A stretch of 64,000 bases of DNA from Dactylosporangium roseum (GCF_025264685.1 NZ_CP073721.1:5013001-5077000); one strand, 5' to 3'; positions 1-11,421 are shown, counted from the stretch's first letter. Numbers and translations: made by a program. The notes: a model not told the origin generated them from the sequence alone.

Positions 1-1
1 C

Positions 2-2350
2 CTGGGCACGCTGCTGCTCGAGCACCTCGCGGCCGCGGCCCGGCGGGCGGGCATCACCGAACTGATCGGCGACGTGCTGGCGAACAACGCCGCCATGCTG
101 CGGGTGAGCGGAGACCTCGCCCCGGGCGTCGCCCGCCGGCTCGGCAGCGACTCCGGGACGGTCCAGGTGCGGGTGCCGACGCTGCCGGACGAGGCCGCCC
201 TGGCCGCGGTCGGCGTCCGGGACCGCACCGCGGCGCACCACTCGTTGCGGCCCCTGCTGACACCCGCCTCGGTGGCGGTCATCGGTGCGGGGCGGCGTCC
301 CGGCGGGATCGGCCACGAGGTACTGGCGGCGTTGCGCGCCGGTGGGTACACCGGTGCGCTCTACGCGGTGAACCCGCACGCCCAGGAGGTGTGCGGGCTC
401 GTCGCCCACCCGACCGTGGCCGCGACCGGCGCCGCCGTGGATCTCGCCGTCGTCGCGGTTCCGGCCGCGGCGGTCCCCGACGTGGTGCGGCAGTGCTGCG
501 CGGCGGGCGTGCGCGCGGCGGTGATCCTCAGCGCCGGTGTCGATCCGCTGACCCAGTCGGAGATCGTGCGCCATGCGCGCCGGCACGGCATGCGGATCGT
601 CGGCCCGAACTGCCTGGGCGTGGTCAACACCGACCCCGCCGTGCGGCTGACCGCCACCTTCGCGGCGGCACCGCCCGTCGCGGGCGGTCTGGCCGTGGCG
701 TCGCAGTCCGGTGCGGTGGGCGTGGCGATCCTGGACGCGGCGGCGCGCTGCGGCATCGGGATCTCCGGCTTCGTGTCGCTGGGCAACAAGGCGGATGTCA
801 GCGGCAACGACCTGCTCGCCTACTGGTACGACGACCCGGCGACCCGCGCCGTCGCCCTGTACCTGGAATCGTTCGGCAACCCGCGCCGGTTCGCCTGGGT
901 GGCCCGGGCCATCGCCAGACGCAAGCCGGTGCTGGCCGTCAAGAGCGGCCGTTCCGAGGGCGGGCAGCGGGCGGGCGCGTCGCACACCGCGGCCGCGGCG
1001 GCCACGGACAGCACCGTGGCGGCACTGTTCGAGCAGGCCGGCGTGATCCGCACCGACACGCTCGGCGAACTGCTGGACACCGTCCGCGTCCTGGTCGACC
1101 AGCCGCTCGCCGCCGGTCACCGGCTGGCCGTCGTGGGCAACGCCGGCGGGCTCAACGCGCTGGCGGCCGACGCCGCCGAGACCGCGGCACTCACCGTCCC
1201 CGCGCTCTCGCCCGCCTGCGTCGAGCGGCTGGGCGTGAGCGGGACGGCCGCCGCGAATCCGGTCGACCTCGGCGCCGAGGCCACGCCCGAGGCGCTGGCC
1301 GGCGCCATCCGGGCCGTCGCCCGGTCCGGCGAGGCGGACCTGCTGCTCGTCACGTTCGTCTCGACCAGGACCAACGACTGCGGTGCGACGCTGGCGGCCG
1401 TCGGGGCGGCCGTCGACGACTGCCCGCAACTGCCGGTCGCCGTCGTCGTGGTCGGCGCGGCGGACGCGCCGGGCAGCCTCGGCGCCCGGCGCGTGCCGGT
1501 CTTCGACCTGCCGGAACCGGCCGTGCTCGCCATGGGCCGGGCCGCGCGGTACGCGGCCTGGCGGCGGGAACCGGTCGGGGACCGTCCCGCACTGCGCGAC
1601 GTGGACCATGGCACCGCCCGCGGCATCGTGCAGCGGGCGCTCGCGGCCGGCGGCGGCTGGCAGCCCGCCGACGTGGCCAGGTCCCTGCTGGCCTGTTACG
1701 GCGTGCCGGTCGTGGACACCCGGACCGCCGCGGACGCCGACGAGGCGGTCCGGCTCGCCGACGCGATCTCCTATCCGGTCGCGGTGAAGGCCGCGGCGCC
1801 GGAGGTCGTACACAAGAGCGACATCGGGGCCGTCTGGCTCGGGCTCGCCGACGGGGCGGCGGTGCGCCGGGCGTACCGTGCGATCGGCATGGCGGTCGGC
1901 GCCGCACGGCCCGCCGTCACCGTGCAGCCGATGGCCGATCCGGGTGTCGAGCTGGTGGCCGGCGTGGCCCACGATCCGCTGTTCGGCTCCCTGGTCATGG
2001 TCGGCCTGGGCGGCGTGCACACGGACCTGCTCGGCGACCGGACGCTCCGGCTGCTGCCGCTGACCGACCACGACGCCTCGGCGATGTGGCGCGGGCTGCG
2101 CGGTGCGCCGCTGCTGACCGGCTACCGCGGCGCACCACCCGCGGACACGGCCGCGCTGGAGGACCTGTTGCTGCGGCTCGGTCGTCTCGCGGAGGACTTT
2201 CCCGAGGTCGCGGAGCTCGACCTGAACCCGGTCCTCGCCGGCCCGGACGGCTGCGCCGCGGTCGACGTGAAACTGCGCCTGGCCCCGGTCGGCAGCGAGC
2301 CCGACCCGTACCTGCGGCACCTGCTGCGACAGACGGCGGGCACCCCGTGA
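2..2350 (+). CDS. GNAT acetyltransferase / NDP-forming acyl-CoA synthetase fusion (5' end outside window)
   Basis: The reading frame is open from base 2, so the gene starts before the window. The first ~30 visible residues look like the end of a GNAT acetyltransferase fold (an LGTLLLEHL helix then AARRAGI). They are followed by a CoA-binding Rossmann domain (VAVIGAGRRPGGIGHE), a succinyl-CoA-ligase-like domain with the conserved His in ASHTAA, and a C-terminal ATP-grasp domain (VAVKAAAPEVVHKSD, then ELDLNPV). This is the layout of actinobacterial Pat-like proteins, which acetylate lysines such as that of acetyl-CoA synthetase, with GNAT at the N-terminus rather than the C-terminus as in enterobacterial PatZ. 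Whether the synthetase half is catalytic or only a sensor cannot be told here. A universal stress gene follows after 97 bp. Confidence 0.88.
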   Translation: MGTLLLEHLAAAARRAGITELIGDVLANNAAMLRVSGDLAPGVARRLGSDSGTVQVRVPTLPDEAALAAVGVRDRTAAHHSLRPLLTPASVAVIGAGRRPGGIGHEVLAALRAGGYTGALYAVNPHAQEVCGLVAHPTVAATGAAVDLAVVAVPAAAVPDVVRQCCAAGVRAAVILSAGVDPLTQSEIVRHARRHGMRIVGPNCLGVVNTDPAVRLTATFAAAPPVAGGLAVASQSGAVGVAILDAAARCGIGISGFVSLGNKADVSGNDLLAYWYDDPATRAVALYLESFGNPRRFAWVARAIARRKPVLAVKSGRSEGGQRAGASHTAAAAATDSTVAALFEQAGVIRTDTLGELLDTVRVLVDQPLAAGHRLAVVGNAGGLNALAADAAETAALTVPALSPACVERLGVSGTAAANPVDLGAEATPEALAGAIRAVARSGEADLLLVTFVSTRTNDCGATLAAVGAAVDDCPQLPVAVVVVGAADAPGSLGARRVPVFDLPEPAVLAMGRAARYAAWRREPVGDRPALRDVDHGTARGIVQRALAAGGGWQPADVARSLLACYGVPVVDTRTAADADEAVRLADAISYPVAVKAAAPEVVHKSDIGAVWLGLADGAAVRRAYRAIGMAVGAARPAVTVQPMADPGVELVAGVAHDPLFGSLVMVGLGGVHTDLLGDRTLRLLPLTDHDASAMWRGLRGAPLLTGYRGAPPADTAALEDLLLRLGRLAEDFPEVAELDLNPVLAGPDGCAAVDVKLRLAPVGSEPDPYLRHLLRQTAGTP

Positions 2351-2354
2351 GGCA

Positions 2355-2368
2355 GGGACGAAAGTCCT
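2355..2368. promoter_or_regulatory. DevR-like box upstream of the universal stress gene
   Basis: GGGACGAAAGTCCT is a near-perfect inverted repeat and agrees at 12 of 14 positions with the mycobacterial DosR core GGGACTWWAGTCCC. It ends 79 bp before the ATG of the tandem universal stress gene. A second, weaker match (GATCCAACGCCCCT) lies about 25 bp downstream. Confidence 0.6.
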
Positions 2369-2447
2369 GACGGTTGCGATCCAACGCCCCTATCTCATCG
2401 ACGCCACTCGTTCGACGCTGGACTCGGGACACCTGGAGGAGGACGAG

Positions 2448-3302
2448 ATGAACGAACAGAGGATCGTCGTCGGATACGACGGGTCGCTCGAGGCGCGCGA
2501 CGCCGTCGACTGGGCCGCCGCCGAAGCGGCGCGTACCGCCACACCGTTGCGGATCGTCAACGCGTACCAGTTCGCGTGGCCCGCCGCGTACTACGCGGGC
2601 GAGACGGAGGCGATCGTCGCCGAGGCCGAGGAACACGCCGAGCGCACCATCGCCGAGATCGTCGAGCACGTCCACGAGCAGTACCCCGCCGCCGACGTCA
2701 CGGGCGCGGCGATCCACGCGGCGCCCGCGTTCGCCCTGCTCGACCTGGCGGAGCACGCCAGGCTGCTCGTCGTCGGCAACCGCGGTGCCGGCGGCATGGC
2801 CAACCTGCTGCTGGGCTCGGTGAGCCAGCAGGTCGCGACCCACGCCCGGGTGCCGGTCGCGGTCGTGCGCGGCCGGTCGAAGGCCGCCGAAGGTCCGGTG
2901 GTGGTCGGCGTCGACGGCTCCGCCTCGACCGAGGCCGCGCTCACGCTCGCCTTCGAGGCGGCCGTGGCGCGGGGCACCGAGGTCATCGCGATCCGCGCGT
3001 ACACACCGCCCAGCCCCGTGGCCGTGCCGCCGGGCGCGGCCGAGGCGTACGAGCGCGAGGCGCTCGACGCGTCGCTGGCCGGATGGCGCGAGAAGTACCC
3101 GGGCGTCAAGGTCGAGGCGCTGCTGGCGGTCGGCCGCCCGGCGCAGGTGCTGATCGGGGTGTCGCACACCGCGCAGCTCGTCGTCGTCGGCAGCCGCGGC
3201 CACGGCGGATTCACCGGCCTGCTGCTCGGCTCGGTCGGCCAGCAGCTCATGCACCACGCCGAGTGCCCGGTCCTGATCGCGCACCAGCCGAAGCGCGCCT
3301 GA
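2448..3302 (+). CDS. Universal stress protein, two tandem Usp domains
   Basis: A 284-residue protein made of two Usp domains, roughly residues 1-140 and 148-284. Each ends with the ATP-binding signature G-x2-G-x9-S/T: GNRGAGGMANLLLGS in the first and GSRGHGGFTGLLLGS in the second. Two-domain ATP-binding Usps of this size (Rv1996/Rv2005c type) are hallmark members of the mycobacterial DosR dormancy regulon; their exact biochemical output is unknown. The start is clear: GGAGGA lies 7 bp before the ATG. A DevR-like box lies upstream and a strong hairpin terminator directly downstream, so this is probably a monocistronic, oxygen- or NO-responsive gene. Confidence 0.93.
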   Translation: MNEQRIVVGYDGSLEARDAVDWAAAEAARTATPLRIVNAYQFAWPAAYYAGETEAIVAEAEEHAERTIAEIVEHVHEQYPAADVTGAAIHAAPAFALLDLAEHARLLVVGNRGAGGMANLLLGSVSQQVATHARVPVAVVRGRSKAAEGPVVVGVDGSASTEAALTLAFEAAVARGTEVIAIRAYTPPSPVAVPPGAAEAYEREALDASLAGWREKYPGVKVEALLAVGRPAQVLIGVSHTAQLVVVGSRGHGGFTGLLLGSVGQQLMHHAECPVLIAHQPKRA

Positions 3303-3313
3303 GCGTCACGACG

Positions 3314-3353
3314 GCGGAGGAGGCACGTGCACTCCCGCACGTGCCTCCTCCGC
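3314..3353 (+). terminator. Hairpin terminator after the universal stress gene
   Basis: A perfect inverted repeat with 17-bp arms (left 3314-3330, right 3337-3353) and a six-base loop, starting 11 bp after the stop codon. No T-tract follows, which is usual in high-GC actinomycetes. Confidence 0.8.
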
Positions 3354-3386
3354 TGCCGGGGCGGACCCGGAAATCCCGGCGCCCGC

Positions 3387-3400
3387 ATGACCTTCGGCCC
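3387..3400. promoter_or_regulatory. DevR-like box upstream of the P-type ATPase
   Basis: The minus strand reads GGGCCGAAGGTCAT, 12 of 14 identical to the best site in the window (GGGCCGAAGGTCCC at 27687). It ends 35 bp before the ATPase start codon. Confidence 0.5.
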
Positions 3401-3435
3401 TCGCCGCGTCGACCGACCTCGGAGACCGTGGAATC

Positions 3436-5946
3436 ATGACGACCACCACGACGACCGTCCCAGCCGGGCTGGACGCGGCCGAAGTCGCCGCCCTGCGGCA
3501 GCGGCACGGCCGCAACGAGCTGCCCGCCGTCAGGCCGCCGTCCGTGGCGACCCGCGTCGCCGCGCAACTGCGTGATCCGCTCATCGTCGTCCTGCTCGCG
3601 GCCATGGCCGTGACCGCGGTGCTGCGTGACGTCAGCGACCTCGTCGTCATCATGCTCGTCGTCGTCCTCAACACCACCGTCGGTGTCGTCCAGGAGGTCC
3701 GCGCCGACCGCGCCGTGGCGGCGCTGCGGCGCATGGCCGCGCCGTTCGCCCGGGTCCGCCGCGACGGCGCCGAGACCACGATTCCGGCCGCCGACCTCGT
3801 CCCCGGCGACGTGGTGCGCATCGAGGCCGGCGACATCGTCCCGGCGGACCTGCACGTCGTCGAAGCGGTCCGGCTCGCCGTCGACGAGGCCGCGCTCACC
3901 GGCGAGTCGATGCCGGTGACCAGGGCCGCCGGCGACGACCTGTCGGCGGGCACCGTCACCGCCACCGGCCGGGCCGTCGGGGTCGTGAGCCGCATCGGCG
4001 CCGACAGCGCCCTCGGCCGCATCGCCGCCCTGGTGTCCGGCCAGCCCAGGCGGGCGACCCCCCTGCAGCACCGCCTGGCCGGGCTGGGCAAGGTCCTGGC
4101 CGCCGTGGCGGTCGCGCTGTCGGGCGTGGTCCTCGTCGTGGGGGTGACGCGCGGCGAACCGTTCGGCGAGATGCTGCTGGCCGCGGTCAGCCTCACCGTT
4201 GCCGCGGTGCCGGAGTCGCTGCCGGCCGTCGTGACGCTCGCGCTGGCGCTCGGCGCGCACCGGATGGCCCGCCAGGCAGCGATCGTGCGCCGCCTTCCGG
4301 CGGTGGAGACCCTCGGCTCGGTCACCGTCCTGGCGACCGACAAGACCGGCACGCTGACCGAGGGCGTCATGAGCGTCGACCGGCTGCTGCTGCCCGACCG
4401 TACCGCCGTCACCCTCACCGGGCGGGGATACGACCCGGACGGTACCGCCGAACCGGCACCCGGCCCGGACGCACGGCGGCTCGCCGAGGCGCTCGTGCTG
4501 TGCACCGACGCCGGTCTCGCGCCACCCGACGGCGACCACCCCGCCTGGTACCCGGTCGGCGACCCGATGGAGGCCGCGCTGCTCGCCGCGGCCGGGCGCT
4601 GCGGCGTCGGGCTCGACCTGCGAGGGTCGTTGCCCCGTGTCGACGAGGTGCCGTTCGACGCCGACCGGCGGCGGATGACCACCGTCCACCGCCACCCCGG
4701 CGGCGACTACCTCATCGTGTGCAAGGGTGCTCCCGACGTGCTGCTGGCCGCGGACGGGCCGCTGCGCGTCGGCGAGGCGGACCGGCAGTGGGCGGTCGCC
4801 GTGGCGGCCGAGCTGTCCGCCGCCGGACACCGGCTCCTCGCCGTGGCGGGGCGCCGCAGTGCCGAGCGGCCCACCGCCGCGGACGCCGAGCACGATCTGG
4901 ACCTGCTCGGGCTGGCGGTGCTCGCCGATCCCGTGCGGCAGGAGGCGGCGGCCGCCGTCACGGCGTTCCACGACGCCGGAATCGAGCTGGTCCTCATCAC
5001 CGGCGACCACCCGGCGACGGCCGCGGCGATCGCCGAGCGGGTCGGACTCGCCGACGGACGGCTCCGCGTCGCCACCGGCGACGAGGCCGCGACGGCGGAC
5101 CGCCACACCGTCGTCTACGCCAGGACCAGCCCGGAGCAGAAGCTCACCATCATCCGCCGCCTGCAGCACGACGGCGCCGTGGTCGCGATGACCGGCGACG
5201 GCGTCAACGACGCCCCGGCGCTGCGCCGCGCCGACATCGGTGTCGCGATGGGCCGCGGCGGTACCGAGGCCGCCCGCCAGGCCGCGGACCTTGTCCTCGC
5301 CGACGACAACCTCGCCACCGTCGGCCGGGCCGTGCGCGAAGGCCGGCGCATCTACGCGAACATCCGCCGCTTCCTGGTCTACGGGCTGTCGGGCGGTGCC
5401 GCCGAGGTGCTCATCATGCTCGCCGGTCCATGGCTGGGCCTGGCGGTGCCGCTGCTGCCCGCCCAGATCCTCTGGATCAACATGATCACGCACGGGCTGC
5501 CCGGGGTCGCGCTCGGCGGCGAACCGGCCACCCCCGGCCTGATGCGCCGCCCGCCGCGCCGCCCCGACGAGGCGATCCTCGGCGGCCTCATCGGACGCAT
5601 CGCGCTGACCAGCACGCTCATCACCGTCATGGCGCTCGGCGCCGCGTTGTGGACCCATGAGCGCGGCGGCCCGTGGCAGAGCGTGCTGTTCGCGGTGCTC
5701 GGGCTCGCGCAGCTCGGCGTGGCGCTCGCCCTGCGCGCACGCGGCGGCGGGCACCGCAACTGGGGTCTGGACCTCGCGGTCGCGCTGTCGCTGGCGCTGC
5801 AGCTCGGCGCCCTCTGGCTCCCTCCGTTGCGGGATCTGCTCGGCACCGAGCCGCTGACCCTGCCGCAGCTCGCCGGCTGCCTGGCCGTCGCCGCCGTGCC
5901 CGGACTGGTCACCTTCGTCACCACACGGTTCCGCCGCGGATCCTGA
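3436..5946 (+). CDS. Cation-translocating P-type ATPase (P2A, CtpF-like)
   Basis: An 836-residue P2-type ATPase. It has the N-terminal cation-ATPase domain, an actuator loop with TGES (DEAALTGESMPV), phosphorylation motif DKTGTLTEG (Asp302), hinge MTGDGVNDAP and about ten membrane segments with a long C-terminal transport half. M4 carries PESLP, close to the PEGLP of calcium pumps. M6 reads NMITHGLPG: the Asp that binds calcium in SERCA (NLVTDGLPA) is His here, so the ion is uncertain. In M. tuberculosis the related CtpF belongs to the DosR regulon. GGAGA precedes the ATG by about 11 bp. No metal-binding HMA domain is present, arguing against a heavy-metal P1B pump. Confidence 0.92.
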   Translation: MTTTTTTVPAGLDAAEVAALRQRHGRNELPAVRPPSVATRVAAQLRDPLIVVLLAAMAVTAVLRDVSDLVVIMLVVVLNTTVGVVQEVRADRAVAALRRMAAPFARVRRDGAETTIPAADLVPGDVVRIEAGDIVPADLHVVEAVRLAVDEAALTGESMPVTRAAGDDLSAGTVTATGRAVGVVSRIGADSALGRIAALVSGQPRRATPLQHRLAGLGKVLAAVAVALSGVVLVVGVTRGEPFGEMLLAAVSLTVAAVPESLPAVVTLALALGAHRMARQAAIVRRLPAVETLGSVTVLATDKTGTLTEGVMSVDRLLLPDRTAVTLTGRGYDPDGTAEPAPGPDARRLAEALVLCTDAGLAPPDGDHPAWYPVGDPMEAALLAAAGRCGVGLDLRGSLPRVDEVPFDADRRRMTTVHRHPGGDYLIVCKGAPDVLLAADGPLRVGEADRQWAVAVAAELSAAGHRLLAVAGRRSAERPTAADAEHDLDLLGLAVLADPVRQEAAAAVTAFHDAGIELVLITGDHPATAAAIAERVGLADGRLRVATGDEAATADRHTVVYARTSPEQKLTIIRRLQHDGAVVAMTGDGVNDAPALRRADIGVAMGRGGTEAARQAADLVLADDNLATVGRAVREGRRIYANIRRFLVYGLSGGAAEVLIMLAGPWLGLAVPLLPAQILWINMITHGLPGVALGGEPATPGLMRRPPRRPDEAILGGLIGRIALTSTLITVMALGAALWTHERGGPWQSVLFAVLGLAQLGVALALRARGGGHRNWGLDLAVALSLALQLGALWLPPLRDLLGTEPLTLPQLAGCLAVAAVPGLVTFVTTRFRRGS

Positions 5947-6056
5947 TCCGCGGTCGAGGGGCCGGCATGGCATCCACCGGACGCACCGCATCGGGCCGCC
6001 GTCGCGTGCGACCATTCCCCGCGCGGCGCTCGCCGCCCCGCGCGCACCGTCGACGG

Positions 6057-6090
6057 CGCCGAGTTGCCGGCGCCGGCCGGCAACTCGGCG
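6057..6090. terminator. Bidirectional terminator between convergent genes
   Basis: A perfect hairpin with 15-bp arms (6057-6071 and 6076-6090) and a 4-base loop, placed between the ends of the P-type ATPase (+) and the nitroreductase (-). Nothing else is evident in the 231-bp gap. Confidence 0.75.
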
Positions 6091-6177
6091 AGGCCGCGTC
6101 GTGGTCGATGTGCGCCGGTGCCACGTACCGCGGTCGGCGTCAGGTTCGGCGTGCCGTCACCGACCCGTCGTGCGGCC

Positions 6178-7140
6178 TCACGACTCGACGACGTCGGCCA
6201 CCGATCGCCGGTTGGTGTAGCCGAGCGTCGGCGCGTACCCGAACCGCAGCACCAGGTGCGGGTCGTCGGGGCGGCCCAGGGCGAGCCGCAGCCGCCGCCG
6301 GGTCTCCGGCACCTCGACGGGCTGGGAGAACATGGCTGCCGCGAGCCCCAGGTCGGTGGCGGTGAGCAGCACCCGTTGCAGGGCCATCCCGGCCCGGACG
6401 TCGTCGGTGTGCAGGCTGCCGTGCGCGCCGAGGACCGCGAGCACCGGTTCACGGGCCGGATCCCGGCTCTCCCGCTGCCCCGCTCCACCGTAGTCCCGGC
6501 GGGCCATCAGCTCGGCCGGATGGGGCGCCGGCCCACCCGCCTGCCGGCCGACGCCCTCGACCGCGCCGTCGGCGACCCGGGTCCAGGCTCGCAGCTCGGC
6601 GACGTAGCGGGGGTCGGCGTTGAGACGGTTGTCCGCCTCGCGGATCAGCGCCGCGAGCGCGTCGATCGCCTGATCGCCGACGACGAAGTCCAGCCAGCCG
6701 TTCTCCAGCCGCGCCGCCTCGGTCAGCCGCGCCGTGACACCGGGCTCGACCGGCTGGTCGGCGAACGGGTGCCGGTTGGTGTGACGGCGCCGGATCGCCC
6801 GGAACAACCGCTGTTCCTGCGGCGTGGCCGGCCGGTGCGCGGCCGGCGTCAGGCGCACCAGGGCGTCGTCCCGCCCGAGGACGTACGTGCCGGGAGCGCC
6901 CGCCACGGCGAGTGCCAGCAGCAGGTTGCCGGCGGCGGCCCCGCACGACAGCCGAGCGGCCCGGCCGTCCGGATCGCCGACCGGCAGCACGCGGTCACGA
7001 TCGACGAGCACGTCGATGCCGTGCGCGGTACGGCGGAACCGCCACGGTTGGCTGTTGTGGATCGACGGTGCCCACACCGCGTGTCCTACGGCGGTGAGGA
7101 ACGTCTCCGGTGCCCACGTGGTGGATGACGTCGTCGTCAT
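6178..7140 (-). CDS. Acg-family nitroreductase-like protein (copy 1)
   Basis: A 320-residue protein of the Acg/Rv2032 group, a branch of the nitroreductase fold that has lost typical enzymatic activity in M. tuberculosis and is thought to sequester flavin. Typical signatures are WAPSIHNSQPWRF near residue 25, LSCGAA near 65, the RRRHTN motif near 120, and GMALQRVLLTATDLGLA toward the C-terminus. GGGGAG precedes the ATG by about 6 bp. Acg genes are classic DosR-regulon members. Three further paralogues occur in this window. The next gene upstream on the same strand, a CBS/BON protein, is 79 bp away and may be cotranscribed. Confidence 0.88.
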   Translation of the reverse strand: MTTTSSTTWAPETFLTAVGHAVWAPSIHNSQPWRFRRTAHGIDVLVDRDRVLPVGDPDGRAARLSCGAAAGNLLLALAVAGAPGTYVLGRDDALVRLTPAAHRPATPQEQRLFRAIRRRHTNRHPFADQPVEPGVTARLTEAARLENGWLDFVVGDQAIDALAALIREADNRLNADPRYVAELRAWTRVADGAVEGVGRQAGGPAPHPAELMARRDYGGAGQRESRDPAREPVLAVLGAHGSLHTDDVRAGMALQRVLLTATDLGLAAAMFSQPVEVPETRRRLRLALGRPDDPHLVLRFGYAPTLGYTNRRSVADVVES

Positions 7141-7219
7141 GACAGCTCCCCGGGGGACGACGGCCGGCAGGTGCCCGACTCCTCGGCAGAATCGCTATCG
7201 GGATGGTGACGCACAGTCT

Positions 7220-7915
7220 TCAGAACATCACCGGCGCCCGGTAGCCCTGTTGACGGTCCTGGACGTCGTCGGACCGGGCGGAGAGATGGCTGACCACGTC
7301 CACGACCCCGTCGACCCGTTCGACCTGGCGCACCACCGACGGGATCAGGGAGCCGCGCTCGACCTCGCCGAGCAGCGTCACGACACCGTCGTCGACCTCG
7401 ACCCGGATCTGGGCCGCCTCGACGCCGACCAGCCCGTTGACCGCCTCGGCGAGGATCTCCCGGCGGATGTCGGCGTCCGTGCGCAGGAACACCTTGAGCA
7501 GGTCGCGGCGGGTGACCATGCCCACCAGGCGGCCGAGGTCGTCGACCACCGGGAGGCGCTTGAGCTCACCGTTCTCCATGATCCGGGCGGCGGCGACCAG
7601 GGACGTGATGCCCATGACGGTGACGGCCGGCGTCGTCATCAGCTCACCGGCGGCCGTGGCGTGCGCCTTGTCGCGAGCCTGGCGGGTGTGTTTGTTCTCG
7701 AACAGCCGCAGGTGATCGTCGTCACCCGCGAACTCGATCTTGGGGACCAGGTCGGCGGAGGACACCACGCCGACGACACGGTCGAACTTGTCGACCACCG
7801 GCACGGCGTTGATCCCATGCGCCTCCAGCAGGTCGACGATCTCCTTGAAGGGCGTGTCCTCCTGCACCGACACCGCGCCGATCGTCATCACGTCGGCAAC
7901 GTTCCAGCGGCTCAT
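7220..7915 (-). CDS. CBS-pair protein with C-terminal BON domain (copy 1)
   Basis: A 231-residue soluble protein. Two CBS motifs (about residues 8-65 and 92-150; PVVDKFDRVVGVVS and PVVDDLGRLVGMVTRRDLL) form a Bateman module that usually binds adenine nucleotides. A BON domain follows (RVEVDDGVVTLLGEVERGS, about 170-220), a fold linked to phospholipid or protein binding. The open frame runs far upstream, but MSRWNVADVM is the credible start: AAGGAGG lies just before it and homologues begin with this xVxDVMT motif. The second CBS/BON protein at 26940 has the same architecture. The gap to the divergent CBS gene holds three DevR-like boxes. Confidence 0.88.
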   Translation of the reverse strand: MSRWNVADVMTIGAVSVQEDTPFKEIVDLLEAHGINAVPVVDKFDRVVGVVSSADLVPKIEFAGDDDHLRLFENKHTRQARDKAHATAAGELMTTPAVTVMGITSLVAAARIMENGELKRLPVVDDLGRLVGMVTRRDLLKVFLRTDADIRREILAEAVNGLVGVEAAQIRVEVDDGVVTLLGEVERGSLIPSVVRQVERVDGVVDVVSHLSARSDDVQDRQQGYRAPVMF

Positions 7916-7972
7916 CTGCGTGCCTCCTTGTCGTCTCGAACCGACGCTATGGCGGCCCGCGACGGCCCAGCA

Positions 7973-7986
7973 GGGTCCAACGGCAC
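7973..7986. promoter_or_regulatory. DevR-like box A in the divergent CBS promoter region
   Basis: GGGTCCAACGGCAC, 13 of 14 identical to box C at 8036; it lies 58 bp upstream of the minus-strand CBS/BON start. Confidence 0.5.
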
Positions 7987-7995
7987 GTCTGCGGG

Positions 7996-8009
7996 GTGCC
8001 GTTGGACAG
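7996..8009. promoter_or_regulatory. DevR-like box B in the divergent CBS promoter region
   Basis: The minus strand reads CTGTCCAACGGCAC, sharing the GTCCAACGGCAC core with box A, 23 bp away in inverted orientation. Confidence 0.4.
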
Positions 8010-8035
8010 GACTGGTCCGGCAGGCCCGCGAAGGC

Positions 8036-8049
8036 GGGTCCAACGGCCC
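8036..8049. promoter_or_regulatory. DevR-like box C in the divergent CBS promoter region
   Basis: GGGTCCAACGGCCC, ending 56 bp before the GTG start of the plus-strand CBS protein, the first gene of the ppdK operon. Confidence 0.5.
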
Positions 8050-8105
8050 TGCCCGCCGCGGACCACGCCTGCCTACCGTCGGACCGAGCGTTTCCGGAGG
8101 TACCC

Positions 8106-8559
8106 GTGGCAGTGACCGTGGCGAGCCGGATGACCGCCGGTGCGGTCACCGTCGACGAGCAGGCAGACCTGCAGGAGTTCGTGGACGCCGTCGAACGGCA
8201 CCGCGTGCGCACGGTGGCCGTGGTGGACGAGTCCGGGCGGCTCCTCGGCGCCGTCGACCGCGACGACCACCCGGACCTGTTCGACGGCTCGGCGGCGCAC
8301 CGCGGTCCACGCGTCGCGGGCACCCCGCGGCAGCGGCGCCGGCGCGAGCGGCGGACGCACGCACCGGTGCGCGAGCTCATGCGGGACGCGGTAGCCGTCC
8401 CCGGCACCAGTCCGGTGGCCGAGGCACTGCGCGTCCTCGCAACGTCCGGGACGGAGCTGGCGTTCGTCGTCGACGACCGCGGAGTAGTGCGCGGCACCGT
8501 TTCCACCCGCCAGTGCCGGTCGGCCCCGGCGGTCCGCATCGTGTCGGAGGAGGCCGGCC

Positions 8560-8579
<20 letters not shown>
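8106..8579 (+). CDS. Small CBS-domain protein cotranscribed with ppdK
   Basis: A 157-residue protein with two short CBS motifs (TVAVVDESGRLLGAVD and LAFVVDDRGVVRGTVS) joined by an Arg-rich linker (RQRRRRERR). It has no membrane segment. The GTG start is set by GGAGG five bases upstream; the open frame extends further but without a better signal. Its 3' end overlaps the start of ppdK by 20 bp in another frame, so translation of the two is coupled. A likely role is an adenylate-sensing regulator tied to pyruvate phosphate dikinase, which consumes or makes AMP and ATP; this is inferred from context only. Confidence 0.72.
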
Positions 8580-11217
<2,638 letters not shown>

Positions 11218-11222
11218 ACAGG

Positions 11223-11254
11223 CGCCGGCCGGCCCGGCGACGGACCGGCCGGCG
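11223..11254 (+). terminator. Hairpin after ppdK
   Basis: Ten-bp arms CGCCGGCCGG and CCGGCCGGCG around a 12-base loop, starting 6 bp after the ppdK stop codon. Confidence 0.5.
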
Positions 11255-11294
11255 ACACCGTGCTTGTCAAGGTCCGCCGGGTCCCGTTCCGGAA

Positions 11295-11308
11295 GGGACC
11301 AACGTCTC
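11295..11308. promoter_or_regulatory. DevR-like box upstream of narK
   Basis: GGGACCAACGTCTC keeps both half sites (GGGAC and GTCTC) of the DosR core; it ends 113 bp before the narK start codon. Confidence 0.5.
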
Positions 11309-11321
11309 TGTTCAAGGTGCC

Positions 11322-11339
11322 CGACAATGGGGATTGTCG
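11322..11339. promoter_or_regulatory. Perfect inverted repeat upstream of narK
   Basis: CGACAATGGGGATTGTCG, a 7-bp perfect inverted repeat with a 4-base spacer, 13 bp downstream of the DevR-like box and 82 bp before narK. The size and spacing resemble a dimeric Crp/Fnr-type operator, although the sequence is not the canonical TTGAT-N4-ATCAA. The factor is unknown. Confidence 0.4.
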
Positions 11340-11421
11340 AGTTGAGGGCCGTCGCCCCCGGTTGCCGGTGCCAGTGCGCCGGCCTGACGGCCGGCGTCCG
11401 ATGAACGACATGGAGGCGACG

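Noticed and set aside
391..2370. Long alternative-frame open frames over real genes (also 2591-3388, 3247-6015, 13697-16930, 26301-29147, 42368-44020)
   Set aside because: Arg/Gly/Ala/Pro-rich translations without domains, as expected from GC-rich third positions of the true genes.
7154..7167. GGGACGACGGCCGG as a DevR-like box of nitroreductase copy 1
   Set aside because: Only about 10 of 14 positions agree, and it lies within 30 bp of the start codon, next to the ribosome-binding site, where an activator site is unlikely.
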